From Cornus controversa (taxonomy: Eukaryota > Streptophyta > Magnoliopsida > Cornales > Cornaceae), in NCBI GenBank assembly GCA_026545225.1, contig CM048853.1, positions 17,734,755 to 17,798,754 of the forward strand: a stretch of DNA of 64,000 nucleotides, in the 5' to 3' direction. The position numbers and the translations under genes are program-made. Positions 34,683 to 46,626 of the stretch are shown here, piece by piece. A model generated the notes under the pieces. The model saw only the letters and a program-made list of their open reading frames with translations. It did no database searches and was not told the DNA's origin. Positions within the stretch are counted from its first letter, which is position 1. Every line of letters begins with the position of its first letter.

Positions 34683-36050
34683 TGATGTGGCTAAACTCGA
34701 ATTATATTGTAAGCTTAATTTTGCCCTTTTTATCAAAATATAATTTAACCACTCGCAAGAGCACGAATCTTTGTAGATAAGGTTCTATATAGAGGGTATC
34801 GATCCCACGAGGACTAGTCGTAATTGTCTTGAAGGAAGATTAATTCCACTTTAATCCAAAAAACAAGGTTTTGAGTTTTTGTTTATAAAACTATTGCATA
34901 AATGTAATAACAAGAAATTTAAAGAGTTTAAGTTGGGAGAGAGAGGTAGGGGTGGTTTCCACCACTAGCCATTCACATGTTCATAAGTGTAGCAAGCATG
35001 AGATTCATAAATTAAATGCCTAATAATGTCATTAGGCTTGTGGCATCAATGACATATCAAAAGATCAATGTGTGTGCCAACCTATCATAATCCATCTTCA
35101 ACAAGCATAGCTCTTCAACCTAACTAACTACATAATTACCCTACTATCTAAGTGAACCTACATGCATCCAAACTACCTTATCTTGGCATGGTCTATACAA
35201 GCAAACACCACACATTCATTTAAGTACCATTATCTAGCCATCATTTGCACTTCTTGTGGAAGATGCAAATGTTGTGCATTCATATGAAGATTATACTCTA
35301 AGACAAGAATAAAACCAAAATCACATGAATATATAGAAGAAATGTATTAGTGTACATGGTCACTAGGCTAAATAATCAACATTTAATTACAAATCCTAAG
35401 TGCTACAAAGATGAACAAGTTTACATGGCTAGGGGTTGAAACCAACACCCTAGTAGAAGAGTTAGTTGCTCATGGTTGCCTTGCACTCTTCCATTGATGG
35501 AGAAGATGAAGCTTCTTGGTCTGGTTCAGCTCCTCTTTCTCCTCTCCCGAATCTCTCCTTTTGTAATCTGATGTGTATTGAGAGATCCCCCAGAGATATG
35601 AGGCTTCCTTGTGCTTTATGGCTCCCTTTTCAACCTTGGGGCCCACCATATATATATATATATATATCAATATATATATCCATTATATCAAGAAGGTCCC
35701 CAAGGGTCTTGTTCAAGTCAGACAATCCCCCTAAGTCGTGCAAAAAGGGGGATTTTGTTGCAAGTGGGAAAACAGGTGAGCAAGTGGGCAAGTGGCTTCT
35801 GCAGAATCTCGATTAATCGAGATTGAATCTCGATTGATCGAGATCAACATCTCGATTGATCGAGATGCCTTGGCTGTAATTCTGAATTTTCTCTTCAGCT
35901 GTAAATGGCCTCAAACTTTGCTCCTTTTACTACAAGACCTGCAATACATCAAAAACACAAAAATACCGTAAACATATCTCGGTAAACGTAGAAACGGGAC
36001 TAACATATGCAATAAATAGGGTTCAAATGCATAAAATTGAACACTTATCA
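34683..36050 (-). repeat. Athila 5' LTR
   Basis: 1,368 bp, plus-strand ends TGATGTGG and CTTATCA. Near-identical to 26211-27617 except for repeat-length changes. Confidence 0.9.
35811..35866. repeat. Palindromic TCGAT array in Athila 5' LTR
   Basis: Three palindromes (two TCTCGATTGATCGAGA type, one with TTAA centre), fewer than at 27317-27432. Confidence 0.85.
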
Positions 36051-38014
36051 AGAAAGAGAAGAGAGAACAAGAAGAGCAAAGGAGGTTGGGGAGGTGGCAA
36101 AGAGGGCAACAGAAGAAGGGGGATCTTCTCACCTCAACATGACATTGCTAATCCAAGATATCATGCAGCATGCAAAGAATAGGCAATCATTTTAATCTAT
36201 TGAATTGTATATATATATAATTTAATGAAAAACAAAAAGGGTTCATGGTAATTTTGTCATTTTTTGCAAAATAAACGATGTTTCCTACTAAAATTTTAAC
36301 CATAATTTGATAATAAAGGGTTGTTGTAATTTATTTGATATAATATTATGAATGACATGCAGATTCTCAATCCATTTATCAAAATTAGTTCTAATTTTGA
36401 AGACAGACAATTGATTGAGAATTCATGAAATAATTTCATGACCATCACCCGAACCAGAGCATGGCTCTACTGCCAATGGCTACAAGCCGACCCCCCAGCA
36501 AATTCCTGAAAAACAACCTGACACCATACACCCTGGCTCCCAAATCTTGCAAGCTGGTCTATAGAGGGAATAAAAGAAGCCCCAATAATTCATCACATCC
36601 ACACAACAGCTCCTCCTCCAAATCCATAAACCCAACAACATCAAAACCATATAACTGGTGCAACAGCAAAGCACCAAAAAACATAAGCACATCCACACAA
36701 TAGCTCCTCCTCCAAATCCACACACCAGCACCAGCAAAAGCACACAACTAGTGCAACAGCAATGCCACAAACTGCGCAGCAAATAGAACTGCACAGCAAA
36801 CCTCCAACCAGAATGATAGCAAAGCCATGAACCTGTCACACAGCAATTGCTCCTCCAACCCTCCATCACTCGAATCAGAGCATGGCTTTGCTACCAATGG
36901 CTACAAGGCGGCCCCCCCCAGCAAATTGCTGAATCATCCTCCACACATTGTATCTGCAAAACTACCCTACACCAGAGAAAACTGGTGTAGTTGCTTCAAG
37001 CAGCAGCTCCTCCAACCCATCAACTCCTCCTCCGAAACCAAAAACCAGCAACAACATAGCCACAACTGGTGCAACAACAAATCCACAAACCTGCGTAGCA
37101 AACATACATGCACAGCAAACCTCCAACCAGAGCACCACAAAACTGGTGAAAGTGCCTTACGCAGCAACTGCTCCTCTAACCCTCCATCACTCGAAAAAAA
37201 CAAATCATGACTCTGCCGCCAGTGATCTTCAATCCGACCCCCACTCCCCCCAGCAAAATTACTGAATCAACCTCCACACATTGCATCTATAAGACCACAA
37301 TATAAGCAAACTAGTGGAGATGACATAGCTCCTCCAACCCTCCCCGTCCGAGGAAATCAGGACCTGACTCCTCTACCAATGATCTAAAATGCTGACCCAG
37401 CACATTTGCTCAAACAGCCACCTCCACAATAAAAGACTATACTGCTGCATATGCTTGCGCATGCACCACTTCACCCGACTGCCCGAAGGTAAAGACCATC
37501 CGCAAGCCTTGACAACACCCACACACCAGAAAAGAAAAGAGAAGATAAACCTCCATCTACCAGCTGAGAGATATTGCTCCCTAACATATGAACTAACAAC
37601 CACAATACCATTCCCAAACAATGGGTCATTTATTTGGTTTATTAAGTATGTTTTTTGGTTTCAGGGGTTCTAGATTTTTGCTCGGTCTTACTTTTATTGG
37701 GTATTCAAAAGTTTAATTTATATGTTTACTTTTCAGCTCTTGTCATTCTTTTGATTTTTGTTGTTTTTGCTCCCAGTTAGATACTACCTTCTTTTTTTCC
37801 CTTAACAAAAGAGCTAAGATGGTATTAAAGTAGTACAAACCATAGGTTTTTGTATTTTATGTATTCAAGTTTTGGTAAATAGCCGAATTGGCAAGCTAGA
37901 ACAATTAAACTCAAAGTAAAGGAAACAAAAATGATAATGAAGGCCGATCTAAGTTTTGTTCAAGGTTGTCTCTCTGCCCTCTGGATCTAATTTCTTAATT
38001 TCTTCCTCTCTGGG
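36051..38014. other. CACTA internal DNA with imperfect repeats, no gene
   Basis: At about 36441, 36863, 37181 and 37338 a motif recurs: CCCTCCATCACTCGAA or a relative, then AGAGCATGGCT-type sequence, CCACCAATGGCTACAA-type sequence, a C-run and CAGCAAATT. These are four imperfect direct copies, spaced about 420, 320 and 150 bp. CTCCTCCAAATCCA and AACTGGTGCAACA also recur. ORFs on both strands follow these repeats and match nothing I know. 37640-37800 is T-rich. Confidence 0.5.
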
Positions 38015-38470
38015 ACTATTTTAGACCAAGGAGTAATACAATATCATGGCATGAGATGCTGTGGTTCTAAAGAGAGACTATACACACATGATAGGCTTAT
38101 GAAGTTTGGGTTTATCAACAACATAAGCTGTGTTTCTTGCAAGAAAAGTATTGAGGATCACAGTCACTTATTCTTTAAATACCATACTACTAGTAGGATT
38201 CGGTTGTTTCTTGGGAGGAAATGCTACATTCTATAGTCTTCTAAAACCTTTCAAAGGTTGCTTTTATAGGGCACTTGAAATCTCACGTGGAGGTCAATGA
38301 AGGTTACAGTTATCAAAATTAGCTTCGTTGCTGCTATTTAAGAGAGAGAGGAATTAAAGAATGTTTTCAAATTCTTACCATGATGTGTTATCTATTGTAA
38401 GACAGATCACAAATCTAGTCAAACTCATAGTTTGGCCCATGAGGAAGTTCAGAAGATCTCGGGAAGCTGA
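38015..38470 (+). pseudogene. LINE 3' fragment (RT zinc-binding domain)
   Basis: Plus strand encodes LYTHDRLMKFGF and the zf-RVT pattern CVSCKKSIEDHSHLFF (38060-38190), then a stop and degraded C-terminal sequence with SFVAAI. This is the end of a non-LTR retrotransposon pol, different from the copy at 19719-20310. The last cysteine of the finger is replaced (FFKYH). Confidence 0.6.
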
Positions 38471-40351
38471 GTGGCAACAAAGAGGGTAATATCACTTATT
38501 GGTTGCTTACAAAAAGCAAGTTTGGTTCAAAACACATGCTTCAATGATAGAGAGACGATAGCAATAGATAAGAATAACTCTGCTGTTGTTTATACAGAAT
38601 AGATGGGCTTAGTTACGCCAAGAGCTATATTAAGTTCCGTCAAATTTGCATTCATAGCAAATATTATAAGCTTTTGACTTTTTATTTCACAAACCAAGAG
38701 CTTTTGGTTTAGGTGTCTACAACACAATAAGCTAAGACCACAGGTGGAATTTGATAAAGGAAATTCACAAATTGCCTACTTCTGCATGTATCAAGCACTA
38801 AATCTCACTAACTACAACCACTGCCAGCATTTAAAAATTCATGATTCAATAAATACAAAACTTCAGCAGAAACCTTTTTAGAACATTTAATTCTAAAAAA
38901 TTGTTATCCTCCAAAGAAATCGAATGAACTTTCACACACAATGCAAGCCTGTTGCAGGTAATCATTAATTTAGAGATTCAGAGAATAATTAAGAAATATG
39001 CAAGTTGATACACATTGCACTAAGAAAACATGAATTTCTTATTAAGAAGTCCCTATCAAAAGATATTATAACATATAAATATTAATATGAAGGCAACATA
39101 GGTTGGGCAAGAACCTGTAGTCAAGAGAAAATTCTAGTTCAAAATAGATAACTTAAGTTATACAAACCTCAGGTTTCTTTTTAAGACAACTTCAAGGCTT
39201 CAAAGTTTGATTAATTATTAACTCTACCAAACTTTAGATCTATTAGAGAAAGAGGCTGCTAAGCAATGCTCTCTGTCTGGTTCACTACCAAAAGTGATTA
39301 ACTGTCGAATTAAAACTACAAAATATTTGATTTGGCCTTAAACTCTATTTTCCCCATCTTTTTAACAATTGGCAGTGCAGCACTGAATTTGAGTTGTTAA
39401 TTTAACTAAAAATTTAAGTAATTGTTGTCACAGTTGTTAGATGTATAACCTACCACACATTCATGGTTGCTTATCTATAATACCATCAGCTGAATTTATC
39501 TTACTAACCTAATTTTAAGCTGAATTAAAAGCTTCCATAATAAGGACTGGATATTAGTAAAGACCCTAATTTTATAGCATGTGATTCAACAAGTCATAAC
39601 ATATACTTTTGTAATAAAAACCATATATTACTTCCTAAGTTCTAGAAAATTGCAGCAGTAATAAAAGAATTTGCAGTTCGTTTCAATGCAAGTGATGGTT
39701 GCTGCCAAATTGTTATCTCAAAGGAACTTGTGAGATCAATTATCTACCCAACATATGACAGTTATCAGAACACACACAAAAAAGTATATATATTATATGC
39801 GTATGTGTGTGTAGATGTCTTATTACATGAAGAGGGATATCTGCGAAGAAATTTCGAGCATTGACAATGAAAGGATCCAGTTAAGGGTTTCTATAGAATG
39901 ATTAATGTGATATAGATTTACCGAAAGAATAATAATTTAATCTGGTACTGTAATAGTTTATGGTGAAAATCCTAACACAAGAAAGGAATACAAGCACATA
40001 GAGAGGTGTGGTAGCTTGTCGTTGGCCAAAGTAGAGAGAGTCTATTTCCCCTGGAAAGGAAAATGGTGGAGAGAGAAATCAAAGACAGCCAATAAAATAA
40101 GTTGACACCGTAGGGCATCTAGTGTGGGGATGCAAAAACCAATGTCTCTGTAATAGATATCTTTCACCCATAAAAAAATGTTGAAAAAGCGTTGCATTGG
40201 CATACTACCAAAGGTTGAAGAAAATCAAAGAAACAGAAACCATCACAATGTTGGATGAATTTGAGCAAAAACACGAAGAGAGAAATCATACCGGATGAAG
40301 GAGATGAGTTGGAGACTGAGGAGGCTTAGAGCTTGCTTCGAGGTGGAGAAA
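38471..40351. other. CACTA internal DNA, no gene seen
   Basis: AT-rich with no open frame above 60 codons that I would support and no repeat structure except short TA/GT runs near 39785. Confidence 0.55.
40347..40351. repeat. Target site duplication AGAAA (left) of the Tekay element
   Basis: AGAAA precedes TGTCACG at 40352 and is repeated at 51030-51034 after the other LTR. Confidence 0.9.
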
Positions 40352-41932
40352 TGTCACGCCCCGGTTTCCGACACCCGGTTAGGAGCGAGGGAAACGGGGG
40401 TGAATCCGTAACTTCACCTCAAGTTCCCATACCTTAATCTCATTATATCATTTCTATTGCGGAAGCATTCTATATGCACACCCTTCAAGTGGCATTAGAT
40501 CATCAAAGGCCCTTGCAAATGATTTTCACCTTTGGTTCCACACATATAAACCACTAAGTTCTGGACCTCAACTTTTTACACAGATGGAATTTGATTATGA
40601 AACCTACCCCATTGGATAGATATTTCAAAAATACCCAATTTCAAAAAAAACCATGCTCAATTCTGATTTAAAACGAAGAAATTACATCGAAATGAAGTCT
40701 GGACAATTTTTGAACCTTGCTGTGAATAGTAATCTCGATCAATCGAGATTGGATCTCGATCAATCGAGATCCATCTCGATTAATCGAGATTTTGACCCCA
40801 TCAATCGAAGAAAACAGCCTCTCGGTAACTTGGACCTGCAATATTTCGATTAATCGAGATTGGGACTTCGATTAATCGAAATTAAGCCTGAAAATTCATA
40901 AAATCTCGCAACCATCCCGATCAATCGAGATGGGCATCTCGATTAATCGAAATGGGACTTCGATTAATCGAAATAAGCCCTGAAAATCCTTAAAATCTCA
41001 CAACCATTTCGATCAATCGAGATGGGCATCTCGATTAATCGAAATGGGCATTTCGATTGATCGAAATGCACTGCCCAGATTCTCCCAAACACCTATATAA
41101 GATCAAATTGAACCCAAATCTCAACCAAACCACCTTAGATCATTCATAACTCTTATAAATCATCTACCATTGATATAAAATCATACTCACACATCAACCT
41201 ATGCATTTGAATCTCAAATCTTGCATAATCATAGAAAACTCATCCTAAGTTCACAATGCACATAAAATTTAAGTGAACCAAACCATCCTCATTTTTCCAA
41301 AGGTGATCTTCATTATCCCAACCATACAATCTAAATTATACATTGAGATCTTACAACCATGATTCCAACATAAATCCACAACTCTAAACATTCATATCCA
41401 CAAAATTACGATACAAGAGACAAAAGAATACATTCCTCCATTTAAATTCCAAATCCATACATAATCCACGGAACCATACATATAAGAATTCAAATAGCCC
41501 TTTTTGCATACATTCTACAAGTCTCAAATGAAGGAAGCCATTATACATACATTTCTCAAAAATCACTTTCCTACAAGTGTGGCACTTACATTTGAATTTC
41601 ACATACATAAGAAGATACAAATGTAAAGGCAACACCACAACCATTGTCTGCATGCCACAAGCCGGCATAGACATTTATCTACATCTCAAAAGAACAAAAG
41701 TCCAAAAATAAGCTCAACATATCCATAGAGCTAATCATGCTTCGTCTTCCATTGGCGCCTTATCTGAAAATGTTTATATAAAGGGGTGAGCATCTCAACG
41801 GCTCAGTAGAAATGATCCACCCATCCCCACTCTAACCCGTAAGCCATGCATGAATGCACATGCCCATGCATTTTTACCCAAACATCCACGTTTTTCAAAC
41901 CATGTATGATGCTTCACATAAAGTGCAAATAC

Positions 41933-41978
<46 letters not shown>

Positions 41979-43251
41979 AATTGGACAAGTCACAACTTAT
42001 ATATATATATCTCACACCAAATCAATCCAAAGGGGCTTTCTCATCACTCCAATAGTAAGGGTCTCTTCGGCACCCAAACTCTGCTTGTGCTTTATCGGGT
42101 TGCTAACCCGAAGGGAGCACCTCCTCTTGGCCAAGTTTTGGGTCTTTCACCCTAGGGGCCTTCCCCTTATCTTAATTTCACACTCGTGCCCCAAAATCAT
42201 CACATAGTTCATATAATCACACCAATGCACATAGTCACACAATGCATGTATTTTTCATCAAATCAATGCATTTTCCTTCCAACTTAAGATTGTCACAATG
42301 CTATCACACTCACATCATGAAAATCACTATGCTCATGGATTTTGCTAGAAAATCATATTTTTCATGTTTTCATTCAACAAACACATTTTTCACCAAAAGC
42401 ATTATAGTCACATTTGCACAAATATACCATGCATAAGCCCTAACTAACATGTTGGACACTTATACATGCATAAATCACCATGGTATACATATATATATAT
42501 ATATATATATACATAGACCTAGGTTCAAGAAATCAAAAGCTATCTCTTATGATATTTAGGAAGGGACCACAAGATCAAAGTAGAAGTGAGTCTAGCACCC
42601 CTACCTCAAATTGGAAGAGCTTCCAATTGATTTCCCCCAATCTCTTAAAACCCAACTTGCTCCGAAATGATTTTTGAACCGATTAATCTCGAGCCCTCGA
42701 TACGTAGATCGTTTCTTCCTTCTTCGGTGAAATCAAAATCCCACTCTAAGGCCCTCAAATCTAGTGAAGAAGAGGAGGAGATGAGACTTGTATGTATATA
42801 CGTATATATCTCTCTCTCTCAGCTGCTGGGATGAAAATGAGAGAAGAGCTGATCTCTCTTAGTATTTATAGCTAAGTGACCTCCTCTTAATTACTAGTTT
42901 GCCATCACCTTTTTGCAAAACCTTCTCAGGCTCATTTTCGGAGTTCCGTAACTCAGATTGACACGAAATCAACTCCGTTGCGCGTCAAATATTTTATTTA
43001 AGCTATCCTCTAATTTTGAAGTCATTCTGACACTTTTAAAATTTTTGGGCCCACAAGGCCCACGCCCCTAGGTTGATCAAACTCAAAAAAGTCAACTTTT
43101 GCCAAAAGTCCCCAAAACTTCCCAAAACCCTATACCAGCCCTCTAAACATGTTCCCCGCATTCAAAACATGCTAAACATCATTTAAAATGCATTTAAAGT
43201 AATAAATGACAAAAATTGAAAAATCGGCCAAAATTAGGCACGACCTCTACA
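40352..43251 (-). repeat. Tekay 3' LTR
   Basis: Plus-strand ends TGTCACGCCCCGG and CCTCTACA. Contains a palindromic TCGAT array (40732-41068), TA runs at 41940-41975 and 42486-42511, and a CT run near 42805. Confidence 0.95.
40732..41068. repeat. Palindromic TCGAT array in Tekay 3' LTR
   Basis: About eleven palindromes of the TCTCGATTAATCGAGA, TCTCGATCAATCGAGA and TTCGATTAATCGAA types, interleaved with a repeated unit (about 100 bp) containing CCTGAAAATTCATAAAATCT. The same core as in the Athila LTRs, though the surrounding LTRs are unrelated. Confidence 0.85.
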
Positions 43252-43262
43252 ACCTCCCACCC
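43252..43262 (-). other. Tekay polypurine tract
   Basis: Reverse complement reads GGGTGGGAGGT immediately before the LTR start TGTAGAGG. Confidence 0.75.
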
Positions 43263-43297
43263 TTATAAGAATTTCGTCCTCGAAATTAGAATGTACC

Positions 43298-46243
43298 TCA
43301 AGTGGTGAACAACTCGGGATACTTTGAGCGGACTTCTTGTTCTCGCTCCCATGTAGCTTCTTCCACCCCGTGATGCCTCCAAAGCACCTTAACCAATGGA
43401 ATGGTTTTGCCCCGAAGCACTTGTTCTCTAGTGTTCAAAATCTGAATCGGTCTTTCCTCGTATGACACATCTTCCTCCACCTCAAGGTCTACCCAATCAA
43501 GCACATGTGAAGGATCCGGTTCATACTTCCTCAACATAGACACATGGAAAGTGTTGTGCACACTTGACAATTGCGGTGGCAATGCCAAGCGGTAATCAAC
43601 CTCTCCTACTCGATCCAAAATCTCAAATGGTTCGATGAACCATGGTGCTAGCTTGCCACTACGACCGAACCTCATCAAACCTCTCCGTGGTGAGACCTTC
43701 AGAAAAATATGATCTCCCACCTTAAATGCCAAAGGTCGTCGTCTCCTATCGTTATAGCTTTTCTGACGACTCTGAGCCGTAAGCAATCTCTACCGAATTA
43801 CCTTGATCTTCTCCGTAGTTTCCCGAACTAAATCCGGTCCCAAAGAAACTGTCTCTCCAACCTCCCTCCAACAGACAGGTGACCTGCACGGTCTACCATA
43901 CAAAGCCTCGAATGGAGCCATCTCAATGCTAGCTTGATAGCTATTATTGTCTGCAAACTCCACCAAAGGAAGGTGATCCTCCCAACTGCCTCAAAGATCA
44001 AGTACACACGCCCATAACATATCCTCCAAAATCTGTATAGTACGCTCAGACTGACCATCCGTCTGGGGATGAAAAGCCGTACTAAAGTGAAGGTCCGTAT
44101 CAAGTGCTGCCTGGAAACTCTGCCAAAATCTAGAAGTGAATCACGGGTCTCTATCTAAAATAATAGAAACTGGCACGCCATGAAGTCTAAGGATCTGCTC
44201 AACATACAATCTACTGAGAGTATCCACATCATCTGTCACTCTAATGGGAATAAAGTGAGCTACCTTCGTCAATCTGTCAATGACCACCCAAACTACGTCG
44301 TGACCCTTCCTCGACCTTGGAAGCCCCGTCACAAAATCCATAGTGACATGCTCCCATTTCCACATAGCCATAGGCAATGGCTGCAACAACGCCGCTGGTC
44401 TTTGATGCTCGGCCTTCACTTGTTGACAAGTGAGGCACCTCGCCACAAACTGAGCTACATCCTTTTTCATACCCTTCCACCAATACTATCGGCGTAGGTT
44501 ATGGTACATCTTGGTACCACCTGGATGTACTACTAGCCTCGAGTTATGAAACTCTCTCAGAATCTCATGCCGACAAGCTAAGGGAACAAACATTTTCCCT
44601 TGGAATTTTATGCTCTCATCTGAATGAACTGTCCATCCTTCCACTACTTCGCCACCCAAAATCCGCGTGCGAATAGCCTCAATCTCACTATCCTTCCTCT
44701 GCTCTTCAATCACTCTACTCACAAGAGTTGGTTGAGCGATAAGAGTAAATAACACCACCGGTCCATCATCCTCACTGAAATGTAATCCCATTTCTGAGAT
44801 GTCTTCCATCATCTTCCATTTTCGTATGGCTAAGCTCGCTAAGCTACCATGTGACTTCCTACTCAATGCATCCGCCACTACATTGGCCTTTCCCGGATGA
44901 TATTGCAAGTCGAAGTCATAGTCCTCCATATACTCCATCCACCTCTGTTGCCTCATATTCAAATCCTTTTGTGAGAAAAGGTATTTGAGACTTTTATGAT
45001 CCGAGAATACTTCAAACTTCTCGCCATACAAATAATGTCTCCACACCTTAAGTGCAAAGATCACTGCCGCCAACTCCAAATCATGTACCGGATAATTCTG
45101 TTCATGTGTTTTCAATTGCCTCGAACCATACGCCACTACTCGTTCGGTTTGCATTAGCACACATCCCAAACCGAGTCGTGAAGCGTCACAATAAATTGTG
45201 TACCCCAACCCACATTCCAGAATGATCAAAATTAGAGCCGAAGTCAACCGACTCTTCAATTCCATGAATGCGTGCTCGCAAGCACCATCCCATACAAACT
45301 TCACTCCTTTTCGGGTAAGCTTCGTCATAGGTGCAGCTAGCCTCGAAAAGTCCTTCACAAACCTCCGATAATACCCGGCCAATCCCAAGAAACTACGTAT
45401 CTCAAATACGCTCTTAGGTCTTTCCCAACCCATCACCGCCTCTATCTTGGATGGATCTACGGAAACTCCTCCTTCGGACACAACATGCCCAAGGAATTTC
45501 ACTTCTTCTAGCCAAAATTCACACTTCTCGTACTTGGCATATAATTGATGTTCTCTTAAGAGTTGCAACACAATCCTCAAGTGACCCTCGTGCTCCTCTT
45601 CCGAAGACGAGTACACTAGGATGTCATCAACGAACACAACCACAAACTTGTCCAAGTAAGCATTGAACACTCTATGCATTAGATCCATGAATGCCGCTGG
45701 TGCATTTGTCAAACCAAATGGCATCACCAAAAATTCGTAGTGTCCATATCGTGTGTGAAAGGCAGTCTTTGGAATGTCCGCCTCTCTAATCCCCAACTGG
45801 TAGTAGCCTGATCTCAAGTCTATCTTTGAGAAACATCTAGAACCCTTAAGTTGGTTGAACAAGTCATCTATTTTTGGCAAGGGATACTTATTTTTGATCG
45901 TTGCCCGATTCAACTTCCTATAGTCAATGCAAAGCCGCAAAGACCCGTCCTTCTTCTTAGCAAAAAGAACCGGAGCTCCCCAAGGCGATGTACTAGGGCG
46001 TACAAATCCCTTGTCTAGTAGCTCTTGTAATTGGTCCTTCAACTCTTTCAACTCAGCCAGTGCCATTCGGTACGGTGCCATAGAAATGGACGCGGTACTT
46101 GGAGCAAGATCTATCACAAACTCCACTTCTCGTTTCAGAGGCAATTGTGTCAATTCCCCCAGAAATACGTCCATAAACTCACACACTACACGAGGAAGCT
46201 CTCCAAGTGTCTCATCATCACCATCAACAAGTAGGCTCGCCAA
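43298..46243 (-). pseudogene. Tekay pol: RT, RNase H, integrase, chromodomain
   Basis: One frame from 46243 to 43298. RT with [32 protein letters not shown] and the [14 protein letters not shown] active site; RNase H with YCDAS, HDLELAA and [10 protein letters not shown]; integrase finger with CLTCQQVKAEHQRP, core with TMDFVTGLPRS and TDGQSERT; then a GPY/F-like region (GKLAPWFIEPFEI) and the chromodomain (LVKVLWRHHGVEEATWE). In-frame stops: TAG 44486-44488, TGA 44141-44143, TGA 43991-43993 and TAG 43790-43792. The RT-RNase H part is open for 585 residues. The TAG stops and the integrase TGA are readable as single C-to-T changes of Gln or Arg codons. Confidence 0.92.
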
Positions 46244-46626
46244 GAAATACTCAAGCCTTTTCCGATCACTAGAACCAGCGGAGACGACAAGTAGAAGTCA
46301 TCCCGCTCTCCCACAAAACAAATTCTAACACCTTCCGGCGTATGCAAGGTCACTCTTCCCCTGTAACAATCAATGTTGGCTCTATAGGTCGACAGCCAAT
46401 CCATACCCAAGATCACATCAAAGCTAGTCATATCGAGAAGGATGAAATCAAACACTAATCGGTGTCCTGCTATCTCGATCTCGCAAGATCGGCATACTCT
46501 ACTCAAAGTCACCTTACCCCCAACTGGCGTATCAATGGACAAGGTCGAATCCAAAGATGACACCTCTAACCCCAAAGCACAAACAAATGCACATGAAATG
46601 AATGAATGCGATGCACCCGAGTCCAC
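46186..46626 (-). pseudogene. Tekay aspartic protease
   Basis: Retroviral-type protease with VDSGASHSFIS as the DSGA active site (residue about 3 of the open stretch) and MDWLSTYRANIDC further on. It belongs to the same polyprotein as pol, but a one-base frameshift near 46265-46280 puts it in a different frame from RT. Confidence 0.88.

Larger units (their letters stand above)
26211..36050 (-). mobile_element. Athila-like Ty3/gypsy element lacking RT and integrase
   Basis: Two LTRs (26211-27617 and 34683-36050) share almost all sequence, start TGAT and end ATCA. Next to the right LTR is a PBS complementary to tRNA-Asp (34660-34676), so the element reads leftward. A G-rich polypurine tract borders the left LTR. 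Inside are gag-protease (31554-34376) and an env-like ORF (29094-30131). The space between them, where RT, RNase H and integrase belong, holds only a tandem duplication and palindromic repeats. Length is 9,840 bp. It is therefore non-autonomous. Confidence 0.9.

Noticed and set aside
41846..42207. ORFs of 64-117 codons in the Tekay LTRs, duplicated at 49637-50219
   Set aside because: They include TA-repeat translations (YIYIYI) and lie within LTRs. Duplication simply reflects the two LTRs.
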